From assembly GCA_963204725.1 (NCBI GenBank), contig CAUJHH010000032.1:1-64000 (forward strand): 64,000 nucleotides of DNA. Reading direction: 5' to 3'. The notes beneath the pieces were generated by a model. That model was given only the letters and a program-made list of their open reading frames with translations. It ran no database searches and was not told where the DNA came from. Each line of letters opens with the position of its first letter. Within the stretch, counting starts at the first letter, position 1. Made by a program: the position numbers and the translations under genes. Positions 52,869 through 63,137 of this stretch are shown piece by piece. Source of the stretch: Planctomycetota bacterium. GTDB taxonomy: Bacteria; Planctomycetota; Phycisphaerae; Phycisphaerales; UBA1924.

Positions 52869-53335
52869 CCCTCGCGGTCCTGGAATCTCGCCCCATACGC
52901 CGGGGACTCGCCATAGGCCGAGACGGCCCGACGCGTCTTGCCCACCGACGCGAGCTCGCTGGCAATCCCGTCACGCTGCTCGGCCAGACGCTCGCGATCC
53001 CGCTCGTCACGCTCGTTGATCTCCGCCGCCAGCCGCTCCATCGCCTGAACCCTCGCTGCCAAGCGTTCCCGCGAGGGCACATCGATCAGCGCAAGTGAAG
53101 ACGCCCAGCGATCCCGCAGAGGTCGCTGCTGCTCCGCAACTGTGGCCAGTTCGTCCAGAACGCTCTGTCGCGAATGAAGCACACCCAGCACGCCCTCGGC
53201 GTCCCCGGCCTCCACAAGCTCAGATTGTCGTTGTGACAGAGCATCGAGCGCGGCGTACAGCGCACACTGGCGCTCCACCAGCGCCTCGAATCGCCCGCGC
53301 CAATCTGTCTCGACCGAGCCGCTTCCTCGCGTCAT
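52865..53335 (-). CDS. FlgN-like helical chaperone
   Basis: 156 residues from the ATG at 53335, which has AGGAGGT 5 bases upstream. Almost wholly helical: FEALVERQCALYAALDALSQ, then LGVLHSRQSVLDELATVAE and RLAARVQAMERLAAEINERD. This fits FlgN, the chaperone of hook-filament junction proteins, but FlgN is poorly conserved and FliT-like or other coiled-coil proteins cannot be ruled out. No flgK or flgL is in the window. Overlaps the kinase by 4 bp. Confidence 0.6.
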   Translation of the reverse strand: MTRGSGSVETDWRGRFEALVERQCALYAALDALSQRQSELVEAGDAEGVLGVLHSRQSVLDELATVAEQQRPLRDRWASSLALIDVPSRERLAARVQAMERLAAEINERDERDRERLAEQRDGIASELASVGKTRRAVSAYGESPAYGARFQDREG

Positions 53336-53367
53336 CCCGGACCTCCTGTCCAGTTCCGCGCCAACCG

Positions 53368-55890
53368 TCAGTCCTCGCCCGACGCCCTCGACTGCTCGAG
53401 CGCGTACAGCCGTGCGCTGGCTTCCAGCCAACGCTCCCAATCTCGTTTCGTCATCGGCAGGTTCGGGTCATCCCAAACACTTTCCGGCAGAGACTCGTAG
53501 AATCGCCTCGCCCGCAGGTTCGCCGTCCGCGCCCGCTCCCAGTCGCCACGCTCCACGTATGCGTTGACGATCTGCACCATCGCAACGAGCGAGGCGGGAT
53601 CGTTCGGATACAGCTCTCGAGCCTTCTCGTACCGACGAATCGCGTCGTCGAACCTCCCAAGGTCGTACGCACAGTCACCCTGATAGAACATTGCATTCCG
53701 CAGATACAACGACTCGAGCGCCCGACGCTTCCTCGCCTCTTTCTCTCCGATCGCTTCCGCCGAGAGCCCGTACTGCTCGATCGCCAGCGTCAACCGCTGC
53801 CGCAGTGTCTCCTCGAGTTCCACACGGTCCGCGTCCGGCATCGCTCCACGCAGCACGCCGCGGATCCGCTCGGCGTCCCGGCGGCAGGAATCCGCCAACC
53901 TGAATCGCCACAATGCAGTCCGCCCGTCCTCGGGATACCGCTCAAGGCCCTCCGTGTACCGCTCGATCGCACGCGTCCATCGCTCCGTGCGCTCGTACAG
54001 ACCCGCCAGTTCGACCAGAGCGCCCCGGTACACATTGGCCCGTGTCCCCGAGATCGAGCCATCGACGACCGAAAGCAGCAATTCCTCGGCCTCACCGTCG
54101 TTCTCGAGCTTTCCGTCAAGAAGCAGACACTGTGCCAGCGGCACATAGCTCGCATCCGCGTACGGACCCACTCGCACGCCCACATCCCTCAGCGACCGAT
54201 CCGCAATGATCGCCCGGAACACCTCCGACCCACGCTCATACTCGCCACGCGCCTGATACGCTGTCCCCAGCCGGAATCGCCCCTCCGCGTGCCGACCGTC
54301 ACTCGGAAACGACTCCGTGAACTCAAGCAGCGCAGCCACCGCCTCGTCGCGATCTCCCGCAAGGTCGTAGGCGTCCGCCGCGTCCCAGATTGAGTTCGCA
54401 TACGCCTGCGCGTCGTCCGCGACGCTCGACGCGTGCAGGTTCGCATACATCCCCGCCAAGCGAAGATGCATCCGCGCCTCGTCCCGTGCTCCCGGCTCCA
54501 TGGTCGCGATCTCCATCGCGGGATCCGCCGACTCACCGCGCTCCGGCAGCAGGTCCGCCGCGATCGCTCGATGCGCGACCGCGATCGCTCGGTACGTCTC
54601 CGCTGGCGCCCGTCCCTCGGGCGCGATCGCCTCCGCCAGCTCCGCGAACGCCAGCGCGCCCCGCGGATCCGGCTCGCCCCCGCGCGATGGCGTGCCCGCC
54701 ATCAACACGCGATGCTGACGCAACAGGCTCTCAATCACCTGCCCCGACTCGACCAGAGGAGAGGCCTCTCCCGCGTCCATCGCCGAAGCAAGCACTCGAT
54801 ACGCCGCCAGAGACTCGTCAAATCGTCCCAGCAACGCCTCGCACTCGCCGATCCCCAGCAACGCCCGCAGATACGTGCGACTACCGCTGAACGTCTCCGT
54901 GATCTCCAAGTACTTGTCGCGTGCCTCCTGCGTCCGCCCCTCGCGAGTCTCGATCTCCGCCTCCATCGCCAGCAGCTCGCCCCGCAACGCGTCACCGGTG
55001 CCGAGCATCTGCTCGCCCCGAGCAAGACTGCGCGCAGCCTCGACGTCCTCGCCAGTCTGCATGTACGCCCGGCCGAGCAGCAGGTGCAACTCCGCAACCT
55101 CACGCCCCGCTGTATCCGCCAGACGGGGCAGTGTCCGCAAGAGTCGAGCGATCACATCCTCGGCGTAGCCAGCGCGAAGCAGAGCTTCCGCCTGACGCGC
55201 CGTCGCCCAGGAGCGATCCTCCGGTGGCAGCGTCGCGTCCGAGAGCATCGACGAAAGCAACGCCGATGCCCTGCCGCGCCCCGCGTCACCCTCGCCGACC
55301 GCGACCTCGATCATGCGCCGATACAGCAACCGCTTCTTCGCGGGATCCTTGTCTCCCAGCTTGTCTGCCCGAGATCTCGCCTCATCCATCCGACCGAGCG
55401 ACACCAGCGTGTCAGCGAGGAAATAGGCATCCCGCGCGTCCAGCTTCTCACCGAGCTGCTCCGCCGCCAGATACTCCCGGCCCACATTCTCGTTGTTCTC
55501 AGCCAGCGAGATCCCGAGCCGCTGCTGGCCCAGATAAATCGCCCGCGCCGCCAGCGTGTGATACGCCCGCCGCTGCTCCAGTCCAACCTCGCCCGTGTCC
55601 ACCGCCGGAAAGACGCTCTCGTTCAGCAACGCAAGCGCATCCGCACTCCGATCCTCAGAGATCAGCCGCTCCGCCTGTGCCAGCGGGCGTGAGACGTCCG
55701 GCTTGGGCACGTTCGTCGCGACTCGGAACACACCGAACGCGAGCCCAGCGACGCCCACGGCCAGGAGCGGAATCTGCCAGAGTTCCTTCCACGACGGGCG
55801 TGCGCGAACCCGCTCACCCTCCGGCGTCGCCTGCTCTGGCCTCTCACCCTGTGCCGACTCGTCCGCCACGTCCAGCCCTCGCGCAGCCAT
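53368..55890 (-). CDS. Membrane-anchored TPR-repeat protein
   Basis: 840 residues from the ATG at 55890. A short cytoplasmic start is followed by one membrane helix, WQIPLLAVGVAGLAFGVFRV (about 40-60), then many tetratricopeptide-type helix pairs to the end, for instance AEQLGEKLDARDAYFLADTL and YDLGRFDDAIRRYEKARELY. TPR arrays bind partner proteins. It lies upstream of the flgN-like gene with 32 bp between, so it may be expressed with the flagellar genes, but no flagellar protein of this type is known to me. Could equally serve cell-envelope assembly. Confidence 0.7.
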   Translation of the reverse strand: MAARGLDVADESAQGERPEQATPEGERVRARPSWKELWQIPLLAVGVAGLAFGVFRVATNVPKPDVSRPLAQAERLISEDRSADALALLNESVFPAVDTGEVGLEQRRAYHTLAARAIYLGQQRLGISLAENNENVGREYLAAEQLGEKLDARDAYFLADTLVSLGRMDEARSRADKLGDKDPAKKRLLYRRMIEVAVGEGDAGRGRASALLSSMLSDATLPPEDRSWATARQAEALLRAGYAEDVIARLLRTLPRLADTAGREVAELHLLLGRAYMQTGEDVEAARSLARGEQMLGTGDALRGELLAMEAEIETREGRTQEARDKYLEITETFSGSRTYLRALLGIGECEALLGRFDESLAAYRVLASAMDAGEASPLVESGQVIESLLRQHRVLMAGTPSRGGEPDPRGALAFAELAEAIAPEGRAPAETYRAIAVAHRAIAADLLPERGESADPAMEIATMEPGARDEARMHLRLAGMYANLHASSVADDAQAYANSIWDAADAYDLAGDRDEAVAALLEFTESFPSDGRHAEGRFRLGTAYQARGEYERGSEVFRAIIADRSLRDVGVRVGPYADASYVPLAQCLLLDGKLENDGEAEELLLSVVDGSISGTRANVYRGALVELAGLYERTERWTRAIERYTEGLERYPEDGRTALWRFRLADSCRRDAERIRGVLRGAMPDADRVELEETLRQRLTLAIEQYGLSAEAIGEKEARKRRALESLYLRNAMFYQGDCAYDLGRFDDAIRRYEKARELYPNDPASLVAMVQIVNAYVERGDWERARTANLRARRFYESLPESVWDDPNLPMTKRDWERWLEASARLYALEQSRASGED

Positions 55891-55967
55891 ACAACCGCCG
55901 GAGCGCACGCCCCGGATCTCGAATTGCTATCGGACGTTCTTACCCCGCCCCTTCAGCCGCACACGCC

Positions 55968-57659
55968 CTACGCTGGCGAACCACCGCCCCCATCCTTATC
56001 TATATCGAACCGCTCGACCACAACCGTGCCGGCCGCGATATCGCCCCGATGCCGACCGCCCGGCTCGAAGAGCCCGAGCAGAGCCGCCGGGGGCAGAGCC
56101 CACTTCACCGCGTTGCGCATCCCCGCCCGCCGAAGCCCGAGCCCGCGCCGGTCGATCGCTTCTCTGCCCACCACCGGAAACACCTCGCAACCCGCAAGCA
56201 CCTTGCCGATTGTCCGCCCGAAGATCGCCTCACAGATCGTCCCCCCGACAAACCCGAACAGGATCACATCCACCAGACCCATCACGCCCATCCCTTCGGG
56301 CGTCAGACGCAGCACATCGATCACCTGTCCCGGCGTGGCCCCCATGACAACCCACACTCCCGCAAACGCCAACGCGATGTCGAGCCCCGCTGCCGCAACC
56401 CGCCGACCCGTCGCCGCAAGCGATACACCCCGCGGCATCGACAGCACCCCGCTGTCATCTCCAGTCCGCACAACAAAGAGCAACACCGCCGTTGTCGCCC
56501 CGACCAGCAGCACCACGAGCGCGCGAAAGTCCTGCGTCGAGAGCGGCCCACGCCGCGCCGCCGGTCCATCGTGCATGACAAGCCCCGTCGACACCGAGAC
56601 CTCCCACACCCTGACTCCCTCAGAAGCTTCCGCCGCACTCTCAGACCCCGTCTCCACTCCCGCGACCGGATCCGTCGCTTCCCACACGACCACCACCCGC
56701 CGCACATCCGCGAGCCAGGCGACACCGAATCGCTCCGGCACCTCGGCGTGCGAACCCAACTCCATCCACCGCTCACCGACCAGCGACCACAAGCCCAACG
56801 TGCCGCCCTCATCCCGCGCCGCCGCGACCACGAGCGGCCCAACGCCGATCACCCTCGCGGAGCCCATCGCAAACGGTGCGTCGGGCAGCCTCCGAAATCG
56901 CCACGCCTCACTCGGTGAGCGCGCCGCGTCTGAGCCCGCGAACACAGCACGCGCCGACTCCCACACGCCCCAAACCCCGCCCCGCGTTCGCCCCACGATC
57001 CGCGGCTCGCCCGCAACCGAGAGCAGTTGCACACGCTCACGCAGATCCATGCCCCCCTCGCCTTCGACCTGCGGCGGTATCCCGCTCACCCACTCTCCGC
57101 CACGCAGCAGACTCACCACCAGAGCCCGCCCGCCCGTCCCTCCATCTCCACGCGCAACCGCGACCACTCCCTCCGCCGTCCCCACCGCGCCGATCAAGCC
57201 GCCCAGACGAGGCAGCGATCGGTGCGCCTCCAGCCGTCCGCGCGGCTCATACGCATACATCCCCGCGATCGGTGTCGGCAACGCCCGCACCGATAAGACC
57301 TCGAGCACGCTCGCGTCGCGCCCCACTTCCGCATCAAAGAACAAGTACACCCGGTCGTCGCACGCAGCGACCGCCAGCGCCATCCGCTCCAACCGCACCG
57401 CAGGAAAGAGCACGCCGTCCGCCGCCCCGGTCCCTCCGGCCGCCACACTTCTTGGCGCCACATGCGCCAACATCGCTCCCGCTTCATTCTTCGGATTCGG
57501 ATCCGCAAGCACAACCCATCCGTGCGACGCGCTCCCACCAGCGCCGCCACGCGACCCGAAACTCCCCGTTGCGGGCATTCCCGGCGGCACGGTCCCTGCC
57601 AACGCCCACAGCATCGCCACCAGCCGCCAGATTCCGATCATGCTCATCATGCGCGGCAT
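55968..57659 (-). CDS. RDD-domain membrane protein with large extracytoplasmic part
   Basis: 563 residues from the ATG at 57659, which begins a signal-like helix MIGIWRLVAMLWALAG. About 350 residues of short beta-like strands with repeated tryptophan and glycine (for example GLWSLVGERWMELGS) follow, which could be a propeller. A membrane helix (LVVLLVGATTAVLLFVV) leads to a C-terminal RDD domain: RVAAAGLDIALAFAGVWVVM, LVDVILFGFVGGTICEAIFG, and RTIGKVLAGCEV. The frame is open far upstream through mutL, but those codons are only the reverse of mutL. Role unknown. Confidence 0.65.
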   Translation of the reverse strand: MPRMMSMIGIWRLVAMLWALAGTVPPGMPATGSFGSRGGAGGSASHGWVVLADPNPKNEAGAMLAHVAPRSVAAGGTGAADGVLFPAVRLERMALAVAACDDRVYLFFDAEVGRDASVLEVLSVRALPTPIAGMYAYEPRGRLEAHRSLPRLGGLIGAVGTAEGVVAVARGDGGTGGRALVVSLLRGGEWVSGIPPQVEGEGGMDLRERVQLLSVAGEPRIVGRTRGGVWGVWESARAVFAGSDAARSPSEAWRFRRLPDAPFAMGSARVIGVGPLVVAAARDEGGTLGLWSLVGERWMELGSHAEVPERFGVAWLADVRRVVVVWEATDPVAGVETGSESAAEASEGVRVWEVSVSTGLVMHDGPAARRGPLSTQDFRALVVLLVGATTAVLLFVVRTGDDSGVLSMPRGVSLAATGRRVAAAGLDIALAFAGVWVVMGATPGQVIDVLRLTPEGMGVMGLVDVILFGFVGGTICEAIFGRTIGKVLAGCEVFPVVGREAIDRRGLGLRRAGMRNAVKWALPPAALLGLFEPGGRHRGDIAAGTVVVERFDIDKDGGGGSPA

Positions 57660-57740
57660 CGTACACACGCCCCCAGCGCCCCCTCCGGCTCCAGCTAGCA
57701 TCACCCGCTCCACAACCCCATGCCCCACGGCACCTCCCCC

Positions 57741-57746
57741 TACACT
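57741..57746 (+). promoter_or_regulatory. TACACT -10-like box before mutL
   Basis: TACACT ends 6 bases before the GTG at 57753, exactly -12 to -7 if transcription begins at the start codon. No Shine-Dalgarno sequence lies before either candidate start. Confidence 0.4.
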
Positions 57747-57752
57747 CCCGAC

Positions 57753-59723
57753 GTGGCGGAGCCGCACCCCATCCCATCCCCGGAGAGTCCACTCACCGCG
57801 ACGCGCATCCGCCCGCTTCCCGCGCTCCTCGTCAACCAGATCGCCGCTGGCGAGGTCGTCGATCGACCCGCCTCCGTCGTCAAGGAACTCGTCGAGAACG
57901 CCCTCGACGCCGACGCCACGCGCATCACCGTCGAGCTTGAGCAGGGCGGCATCGAACTCGTCCGCGTCAGCGACGACGGCAGCGGCATCTCCCCCGCCGA
58001 ACTCCCCCTCGCCGTCGCGCCCCACGCCACCAGCAAGATCACCGAGGCCATCGACCTCGACCGCATCGCCACCCTCGGCTTCCGTGGCGAGGCAATCGCC
58101 TCCATCGCCTCGGTCTCGCGCCTCTCCATCCGCTCCCGGCGCGCCGACGACACCGGCGCATCCCAGATCGACGTCGAGGGCGACATCGTCTCGCCCGTCC
58201 GCCCCGCCTCCGGCCCCATCGGCACCAGCGTCACCGTCCGCAACCTCTTCTTCAACACACCGGCGCGACGCAAGTTCCTCAGGACGCCCACCACCGAGCA
58301 GGGCCGCTGCATGGACTGGCTCCGCGATCTGGCAATGGCACACCCCGCGATCGGCTTTACAGTCACCACCGACGGCCGCCGCGCACTCGACCTGCCGCCC
58401 AACCAGACGCCGCGCGAGCGCGTCCTCGCCATCATCGGCGCCGAACTCGAAGACCAACTGATCGAGGTCTCGCTCGATCAGTTCGACGACGCGCGGGGCA
58501 TGGCGATCTGGGGGCTCATCGGCCTCCCCTCCCTCGCCCGCCCCACCAGCAAGGCCCAGCACGTCTTCCTCCGTGGGCGCGTCATCCGCGACCGCACCGT
58601 GCAGCACGCCATCGCCGAGGCCTACCGCGGACTCATCGAGCCCGGCCGCTACCCCACCGCCGTCCTCATGATCGAGATGTCGCCCGAGGCCGTCGATGTC
58701 AACGTCCACCCCGCCAAGTTGGAGGTCCGTTTCCGCGACCAGTCCATGGTCCACTCCGCGGTCCTCGGCTCCCTCCGCCGCGCGCTCCAGGCACGAGATC
58801 TCACCCCCCGCCTCTCGGGCGGCACAGGGTTTGGCTCCTTCAACTCCCCGAACGCCATCCTCCCCGGAACATCCTCTGGCAGCATCGAGCCCAAGGACTT
58901 CGTCTCCTTCTTCAAGCGCGAGATCCCGGCGCAGTTCGGCGCCAGCGGCCGCCTCTCCTTCGACGCCCTCCGGCGCGCCATCGAACGCCCCGCGCCCGCG
59001 CCGCTCTCCGATGCCGCGTTCCCCGCGCAGCAGCCCGCGCCCTCCGAGACCGCGCCGACGCCAACCTCTCACGCGCTCGCGGCCGATTCACACGACGCGG
59101 CCAACGCGCCGCTCGCCCCCGATCAACTCATCGCCGCGCCCGCGCCCAAGAACGCCGCGCTCCAGGTGCACAACTCCTTCATCGTCACGCAGGACGAGCA
59201 CGGCGTCGTCATCGTCGACCAGCACGCGCTCCACGAACGCGTCATGTTCGAGTACCTCCTCCAGCGCGTCGACGCCGGAGCGCTCGAGAGCCAGCCCCTG
59301 CTCATGCCCGTCGTTGTTGAGGCCACGCCGGAGCAGATCGACCTGCTCCCCGCGCTCGAGCCCCTCCTGACACGCGTCGGCATCCGCGCCGAACCCCTCG
59401 GCCCGCGCTCGATCGGCATCCAGGCCTTCCCCACCTTCCTCTTCGAACGCGGCGTCGATCCCGTCCCCTTCATGGAGGAGATCCTCGCCAAAGCAGAAAG
59501 AGACGGTCTCGCTCCCGCGCAGGAAGAGGCCCTGCACGAGGTCCTCGACATGATGGCCTGCAAGGCCGCCGTGAAGGCCGGGGACAGGATGTCCCTCGAC
59601 GAGCTCCACGCACTGCTCGACCTGCGCGAGGGTGTCGAACGCTCCAGCAACTGCCCGCACGGCAGGCCCACAACAGTGCGCATCACCATCCGCGATCTCG
59701 AGCGCCTCTTCGGCCGGACCTGA
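57753..59723 (+). CDS. mutL: DNA mismatch repair protein MutL, endonuclease type
   Basis: 656 residues from a GTG at 57753, chosen because a TACACT box precedes it; an ATG at 57720 is the alternative. The GHKL ATPase motifs are VNQIAAGEVVDRP (28-40), VKELVENALDADAT, DDGSGI and TLGFRGEA. The C-terminal domain carries the endonuclease motif DQHA-x2-E-x4-E (DQHALHERVMFE at 489-500), the ACKAAVKAGD motif near 603 and CPHGRPT near 634. So this MutL nicks DNA itself, as in organisms without MutH. No mutS is adjacent. Confidence 0.95.
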   Translation: MAEPHPIPSPESPLTATRIRPLPALLVNQIAAGEVVDRPASVVKELVENALDADATRITVELEQGGIELVRVSDDGSGISPAELPLAVAPHATSKITEAIDLDRIATLGFRGEAIASIASVSRLSIRSRRADDTGASQIDVEGDIVSPVRPASGPIGTSVTVRNLFFNTPARRKFLRTPTTEQGRCMDWLRDLAMAHPAIGFTVTTDGRRALDLPPNQTPRERVLAIIGAELEDQLIEVSLDQFDDARGMAIWGLIGLPSLARPTSKAQHVFLRGRVIRDRTVQHAIAEAYRGLIEPGRYPTAVLMIEMSPEAVDVNVHPAKLEVRFRDQSMVHSAVLGSLRRALQARDLTPRLSGGTGFGSFNSPNAILPGTSSGSIEPKDFVSFFKREIPAQFGASGRLSFDALRRAIERPAPAPLSDAAFPAQQPAPSETAPTPTSHALAADSHDAANAPLAPDQLIAAPAPKNAALQVHNSFIVTQDEHGVVIVDQHALHERVMFEYLLQRVDAGALESQPLLMPVVVEATPEQIDLLPALEPLLTRVGIRAEPLGPRSIGIQAFPTFLFERGVDPVPFMEEILAKAERDGLAPAQEEALHEVLDMMACKAAVKAGDRMSLDELHALLDLREGVERSSNCPHGRPTTVRITIRDLERLFGRT

Positions 59724-59740
59724 AGCGCCGCGGGCTCTTC

Positions 59741-61639
59741 TCACTTCGGCGCGCTGACCCACACCGCCATCACCGGCGTCTTGCCGTTGTCGATGCGATA
59801 CTCACTCCCGAGCACGATCGGTTCCACCGCAAACCCGCCCCCATCGATCAACCGATCAACAGGGAACTCCTGCACCGTCGATCGGTGCGGCCTCGCGCGC
59901 ACGAGCATCAGCCGCCTCCCACCGGTCAGTCTCAACTCATCCTGCAGAGCTCCCAGCGATCGCGCCTCAACGCCCGACACCGGCACACGAGGCCCGACAT
60001 CCGCATAGAGCTCGATGTGCGTCCCGGCATAGAAGTCGTACGCCGGCGTCCAGTAGTCCAGCGACACGGGAGGCAGGACCGGCGAAAGCGCCGCCAACTC
60101 CGCGAACAGAGCCCGTGGATGCCGATAGGGATACAGCCGCTCACGCGCGTACCCGTACCACACGCCCTGCCCGAGCGCCATCACCACCGCGATCACGCCG
60201 ACGACCACCCGGAGCCGATCGCTCTGCCGCCGCTCCTTCGTCACCAGGAGATGCGTGAAGAACGCCCCACCCAGGATCGCAATCGCCGGCCACAGCGGCG
60301 TCATGTACCGCGCCACACCCTTCCCCAGCACGCTGAACGCGAGAAGCCCCAGTCCCGCCCACGCGATCACAAACCAAAGGCCGGCGCCAGCGCACCACGT
60401 CCCGCGTGGCCCCTTCTTCACCAGCCAGACCACCGCCACAATCGCCATCACCGAGCCGATCCCCGCCGCGTACGGCACAACCTCCAGATTGCTCAAGACC
60501 GATTCCGGATCAAAGAGCACCAGGTTCGCATCTGTCTCCGAAGACACCGACCGCGCCACCGACTCCACCCCGATCCGCGCGCCCACCAGCCGCATCCATC
60601 CATACACAGCGCCCGCCGCGAGCAGGACCATCGCAATCGGATGCGTTCGCGCGCACGCCGAGAACAGCCTCTTGAACGACTCGCGATCGAGCAGCGGCGC
60701 GAACGCCGCCCCCACCATCGCGCCCGCTCCCGCGACCAGCAACACACCAACAACATCGGTCGCCGAGTCCACTTTCAGAATCGATACACCCGCCATCGCG
60801 CGCGGAGCACCCTCCGGGCCTGCCGACACGAAATGGAACACAGCCCCGAAATCAACTAGCGTCAGCACGCCGAACGCGAGCCCGCCCACCATCGCCCCAA
60901 GCACGCGCGTCCTTGTCGTGCAAGGCACATCCGCCGCGATCGCCAGCGCCATCCCCCCGTACGCACCGAGCAGGATCGTCACCACACCCGGCGGCCCCTT
61001 CGTCAGGGCCGCCGCAACCACCGCCAGGCCCGCCACCGCGAGCGCGCCCCAGTGCATCCGCTTCCGTTCGACATGTCTCGCATACGCCGCGTGCAGCGCG
61101 CCGATCGCGATCACCGTCCATGGTGCGAGCAGGATGTCCAGCTCCCCCGTCCGCCCCGATCGCACATACAGGATCCCCGTCCCGAGAAAGACCGCCGACC
61201 ACCACGCCGCGTGCTGCGCCAGCCCATCTCGCTCCTCCGCCGCGCTCGAATCCGCGCGACGCTCTCTCTCTGTCGCCCCAAGCATCCGCCTCGTTACGAC
61301 ATACGTCGCCAGCACGCCGAGCGTCGCCGCCAGCGCAACCGTCAGCCGCAACTCAAAGACGCCCGGCACGCCGTCCCCGCCGAACGCACCGCGCACCCGC
61401 GCGATCGCGAGCTGGCACCAGTAGATCATGGGTGGCTTGGCGAGATACGCCTCGCCGTTCACCCGGGGAACCACCCACTCGCCAGATGCTCCCATGTCCC
61501 GCGCCACCAACGCGCGCATCGACTCCTGCCAATTCGAGAGCCCATGCGTCGTCAGCCCCACGAAGTACACGACCGCGCACAGCGCGAGCAGCGTCACGAT
61601 GTCCTGCCGCGCCGAGCGTCGCCCGAGTGAACTCGTCAT
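59741..61639 (-). CDS. PMT/ArnT-like membrane glycosyltransferase
   Basis: 632 residues from the ATG at 61639, 7 bp after the pgk stop, so the two genes are probably cotranscribed. About twelve membrane helices. The family motif is ALVARDMGASGEWVVPRVNG followed by YLAKPPMIYWCQLA, as in lipid-linked sugar transferases that modify lipid A or proteins (ArnT, PMT_2 group). The C-terminal third (about 520-632) is a soluble part with YDFYAGTHIELYADVGPRVP. The acceptor is unknown. The pairing with glycolytic pgk is most likely fortuitous. Confidence 0.8.
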   Translation of the reverse strand: MTSSLGRRSARQDIVTLLALCAVVYFVGLTTHGLSNWQESMRALVARDMGASGEWVVPRVNGEAYLAKPPMIYWCQLAIARVRGAFGGDGVPGVFELRLTVALAATLGVLATYVVTRRMLGATERERRADSSAAEERDGLAQHAAWWSAVFLGTGILYVRSGRTGELDILLAPWTVIAIGALHAAYARHVERKRMHWGALAVAGLAVVAAALTKGPPGVVTILLGAYGGMALAIAADVPCTTRTRVLGAMVGGLAFGVLTLVDFGAVFHFVSAGPEGAPRAMAGVSILKVDSATDVVGVLLVAGAGAMVGAAFAPLLDRESFKRLFSACARTHPIAMVLLAAGAVYGWMRLVGARIGVESVARSVSSETDANLVLFDPESVLSNLEVVPYAAGIGSVMAIVAVVWLVKKGPRGTWCAGAGLWFVIAWAGLGLLAFSVLGKGVARYMTPLWPAIAILGGAFFTHLLVTKERRQSDRLRVVVGVIAVVMALGQGVWYGYARERLYPYRHPRALFAELAALSPVLPPVSLDYWTPAYDFYAGTHIELYADVGPRVPVSGVEARSLGALQDELRLTGGRRLMLVRARPHRSTVQEFPVDRLIDGGGFAVEPIVLGSEYRIDNGKTPVMAVWVSAPK

Positions 61640-61646
61640 CTCTGGC

Positions 61647-62852
61647 TCACGCGTTGTCAAGAATCTCGATCGACTGGAACGGCTTGCCCTCGAGCATCTC
61701 GAGCGACGCCCCGCCGCCCGTCGACACGTGCGACATCTTCTGCGCGAGCCCGAACTTCTCGACAGCCGCCGCCGAATCGCCGCCACCGACAATGCTCGTC
61801 GCGCCCGCCTCGGTCGCCCGCGCGATCGCGCCCGCAACCTGTTTCGTGCCGACGCTGAACGCCGGCCACTCGAACACGCCCATCGGACCGTTCCACACGA
61901 TCGTCTTCGCCTTCGCGATCACGCCCGCATAGAGCGACTGCGTCTCCGGCCCGATGTCCAGGCCCATGTACCCGTCCTTGATCGAGTCCTTGAACGTGTG
62001 GATCTCCCCCGCGTGCTCAAGAAACTGCGTCGAGCACACGTGATCCACAGGAAGATGCAGATCGCACTTGTGCCGCGCCGCATCGTCGATGATCTTCTTC
62101 GCGAGCGCAACCTTGTCCGTCTCCACGCGGCTGTTCCCCACCTTCCGACCGAGCGCCGCCAGGAACGTGTACGCCATCGCCCCGCCCACGATCACCGCGC
62201 TCGACTTGGAGAGCAGATTGTCCACCACGCCGATCTTGTCCGACACCTTCGCCCCGCCAAGCACCACCACAAACGGCTTAGCCGGATTCTTCATCGCCTC
62301 GCCCAGATACTTCACTTCCTTCTCGACCAGGAACCCGACAACCCGGGGCTTCCCTCCCATCGCCATGGGCACAGCCACCATCGAGGCGTCGGGCCGGTGG
62401 CACGTCCCGAACGCATCGTTCACGTACACATCGCCGTACGCCGCCAGCTTCGCCGCGAACGCCGCATCGCCCTTCTTCTCTCCCTTGTGGAAGCGCAGGT
62501 TCTCAAGCATGAGAACCTCGCCATCCTTCATCGCCGCAACGCCCGCCGCCGCCGCGTCGTCCACGCAGTCCTTCGACGGGAATCCGACCTTCTTCCCGAG
62601 GATCTTCTCGAGCTTCGCCGCCGCGTGGCGCAGCGTCTCATGCTCCACAAACCCCGTCCCCTCCGGACGCCCGAGGTGCGACATCAGGATCGCACGCCCG
62701 CCCCGGTCCATCACGCTCTTGATCGTCGGTACCGCGGCTTGAATGCGCCGATCGTCCGTGATCTCCGTCCCCGACATCGGAACATTGAAATCCACGCGGA
62801 TCAGAACGCGCTTGCCGGCGACATCAACCTGGGAAATGGACTTCTTGGGCAT
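61647..62852 (-). CDS. pgk: Phosphoglycerate kinase
   Basis: Glycolytic enzyme transferring phosphate from 1,3-bisphosphoglycerate to ADP. 401 residues from the ATG at 62852, with GGAG 9 bases upstream. Substrate-site motifs: [20 protein letters not shown], and the C-terminal nucleotide loop [13 protein letters not shown] with [16 protein letters not shown]. Complete and of standard length. No gapA is adjacent. A TAGAAT hexamer (62923-62918, minus strand) 66 bp upstream is a candidate -10. Confidence 0.97.
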   Translation of the reverse strand: MPKKSISQVDVAGKRVLIRVDFNVPMSGTEITDDRRIQAAVPTIKSVMDRGGRAILMSHLGRPEGTGFVEHETLRHAAAKLEKILGKKVGFPSKDCVDDAAAAGVAAMKDGEVLMLENLRFHKGEKKGDAAFAAKLAAYGDVYVNDAFGTCHRPDASMVAVPMAMGGKPRVVGFLVEKEVKYLGEAMKNPAKPFVVVLGGAKVSDKIGVVDNLLSKSSAVIVGGAMAYTFLAALGRKVGNSRVETDKVALAKKIIDDAARHKCDLHLPVDHVCSTQFLEHAGEIHTFKDSIKDGYMGLDIGPETQSLYAGVIAKAKTIVWNGPMGVFEWPAFSVGTKQVAGAIARATEAGATSIVGGGDSAAAVEKFGLAQKMSHVSTGGGASLEMLEGKPFQSIEILDNA

Positions 62853-63137
62853 GGAAACAGACTCCAAAGATCAGCCGCCGGAGCAGCCGCAACGGGTTCA
62901 AGATGACTGCGAACCCGATTCTAGGTCCGCCACACCCCACCGCTCCCGATCCTCTGGAATACCGTACAAAATACAAATATACCTGACGTCACGCTGCCAC
63001 GCCCGAGAAAGATCAGATTGCTCGCCAGTTTCACTGGCACATTCTCGGCCGTGGTGTACTTCTTTAGATGGTGGCCGGACAACTGGCTGTGCATCTGCGC
63101 AGACACGGAGTTCGGTGAACGTCTGGGAGTTATAGAG

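Noticed and set aside
57660-59072. Extension of the RDD-gene frame upstream through mutL, giving a 1034-residue protein
   Set aside because: The extra part is the reverse complement of mutL; a signal-like N-terminus at 57659 gives a natural start.
62984-62991. TGACGTCA palindrome upstream of pgk and the PEP-CTERM-like gene
   Set aside because: Single 8-bp palindrome with no second copy; expected by chance in this base composition.
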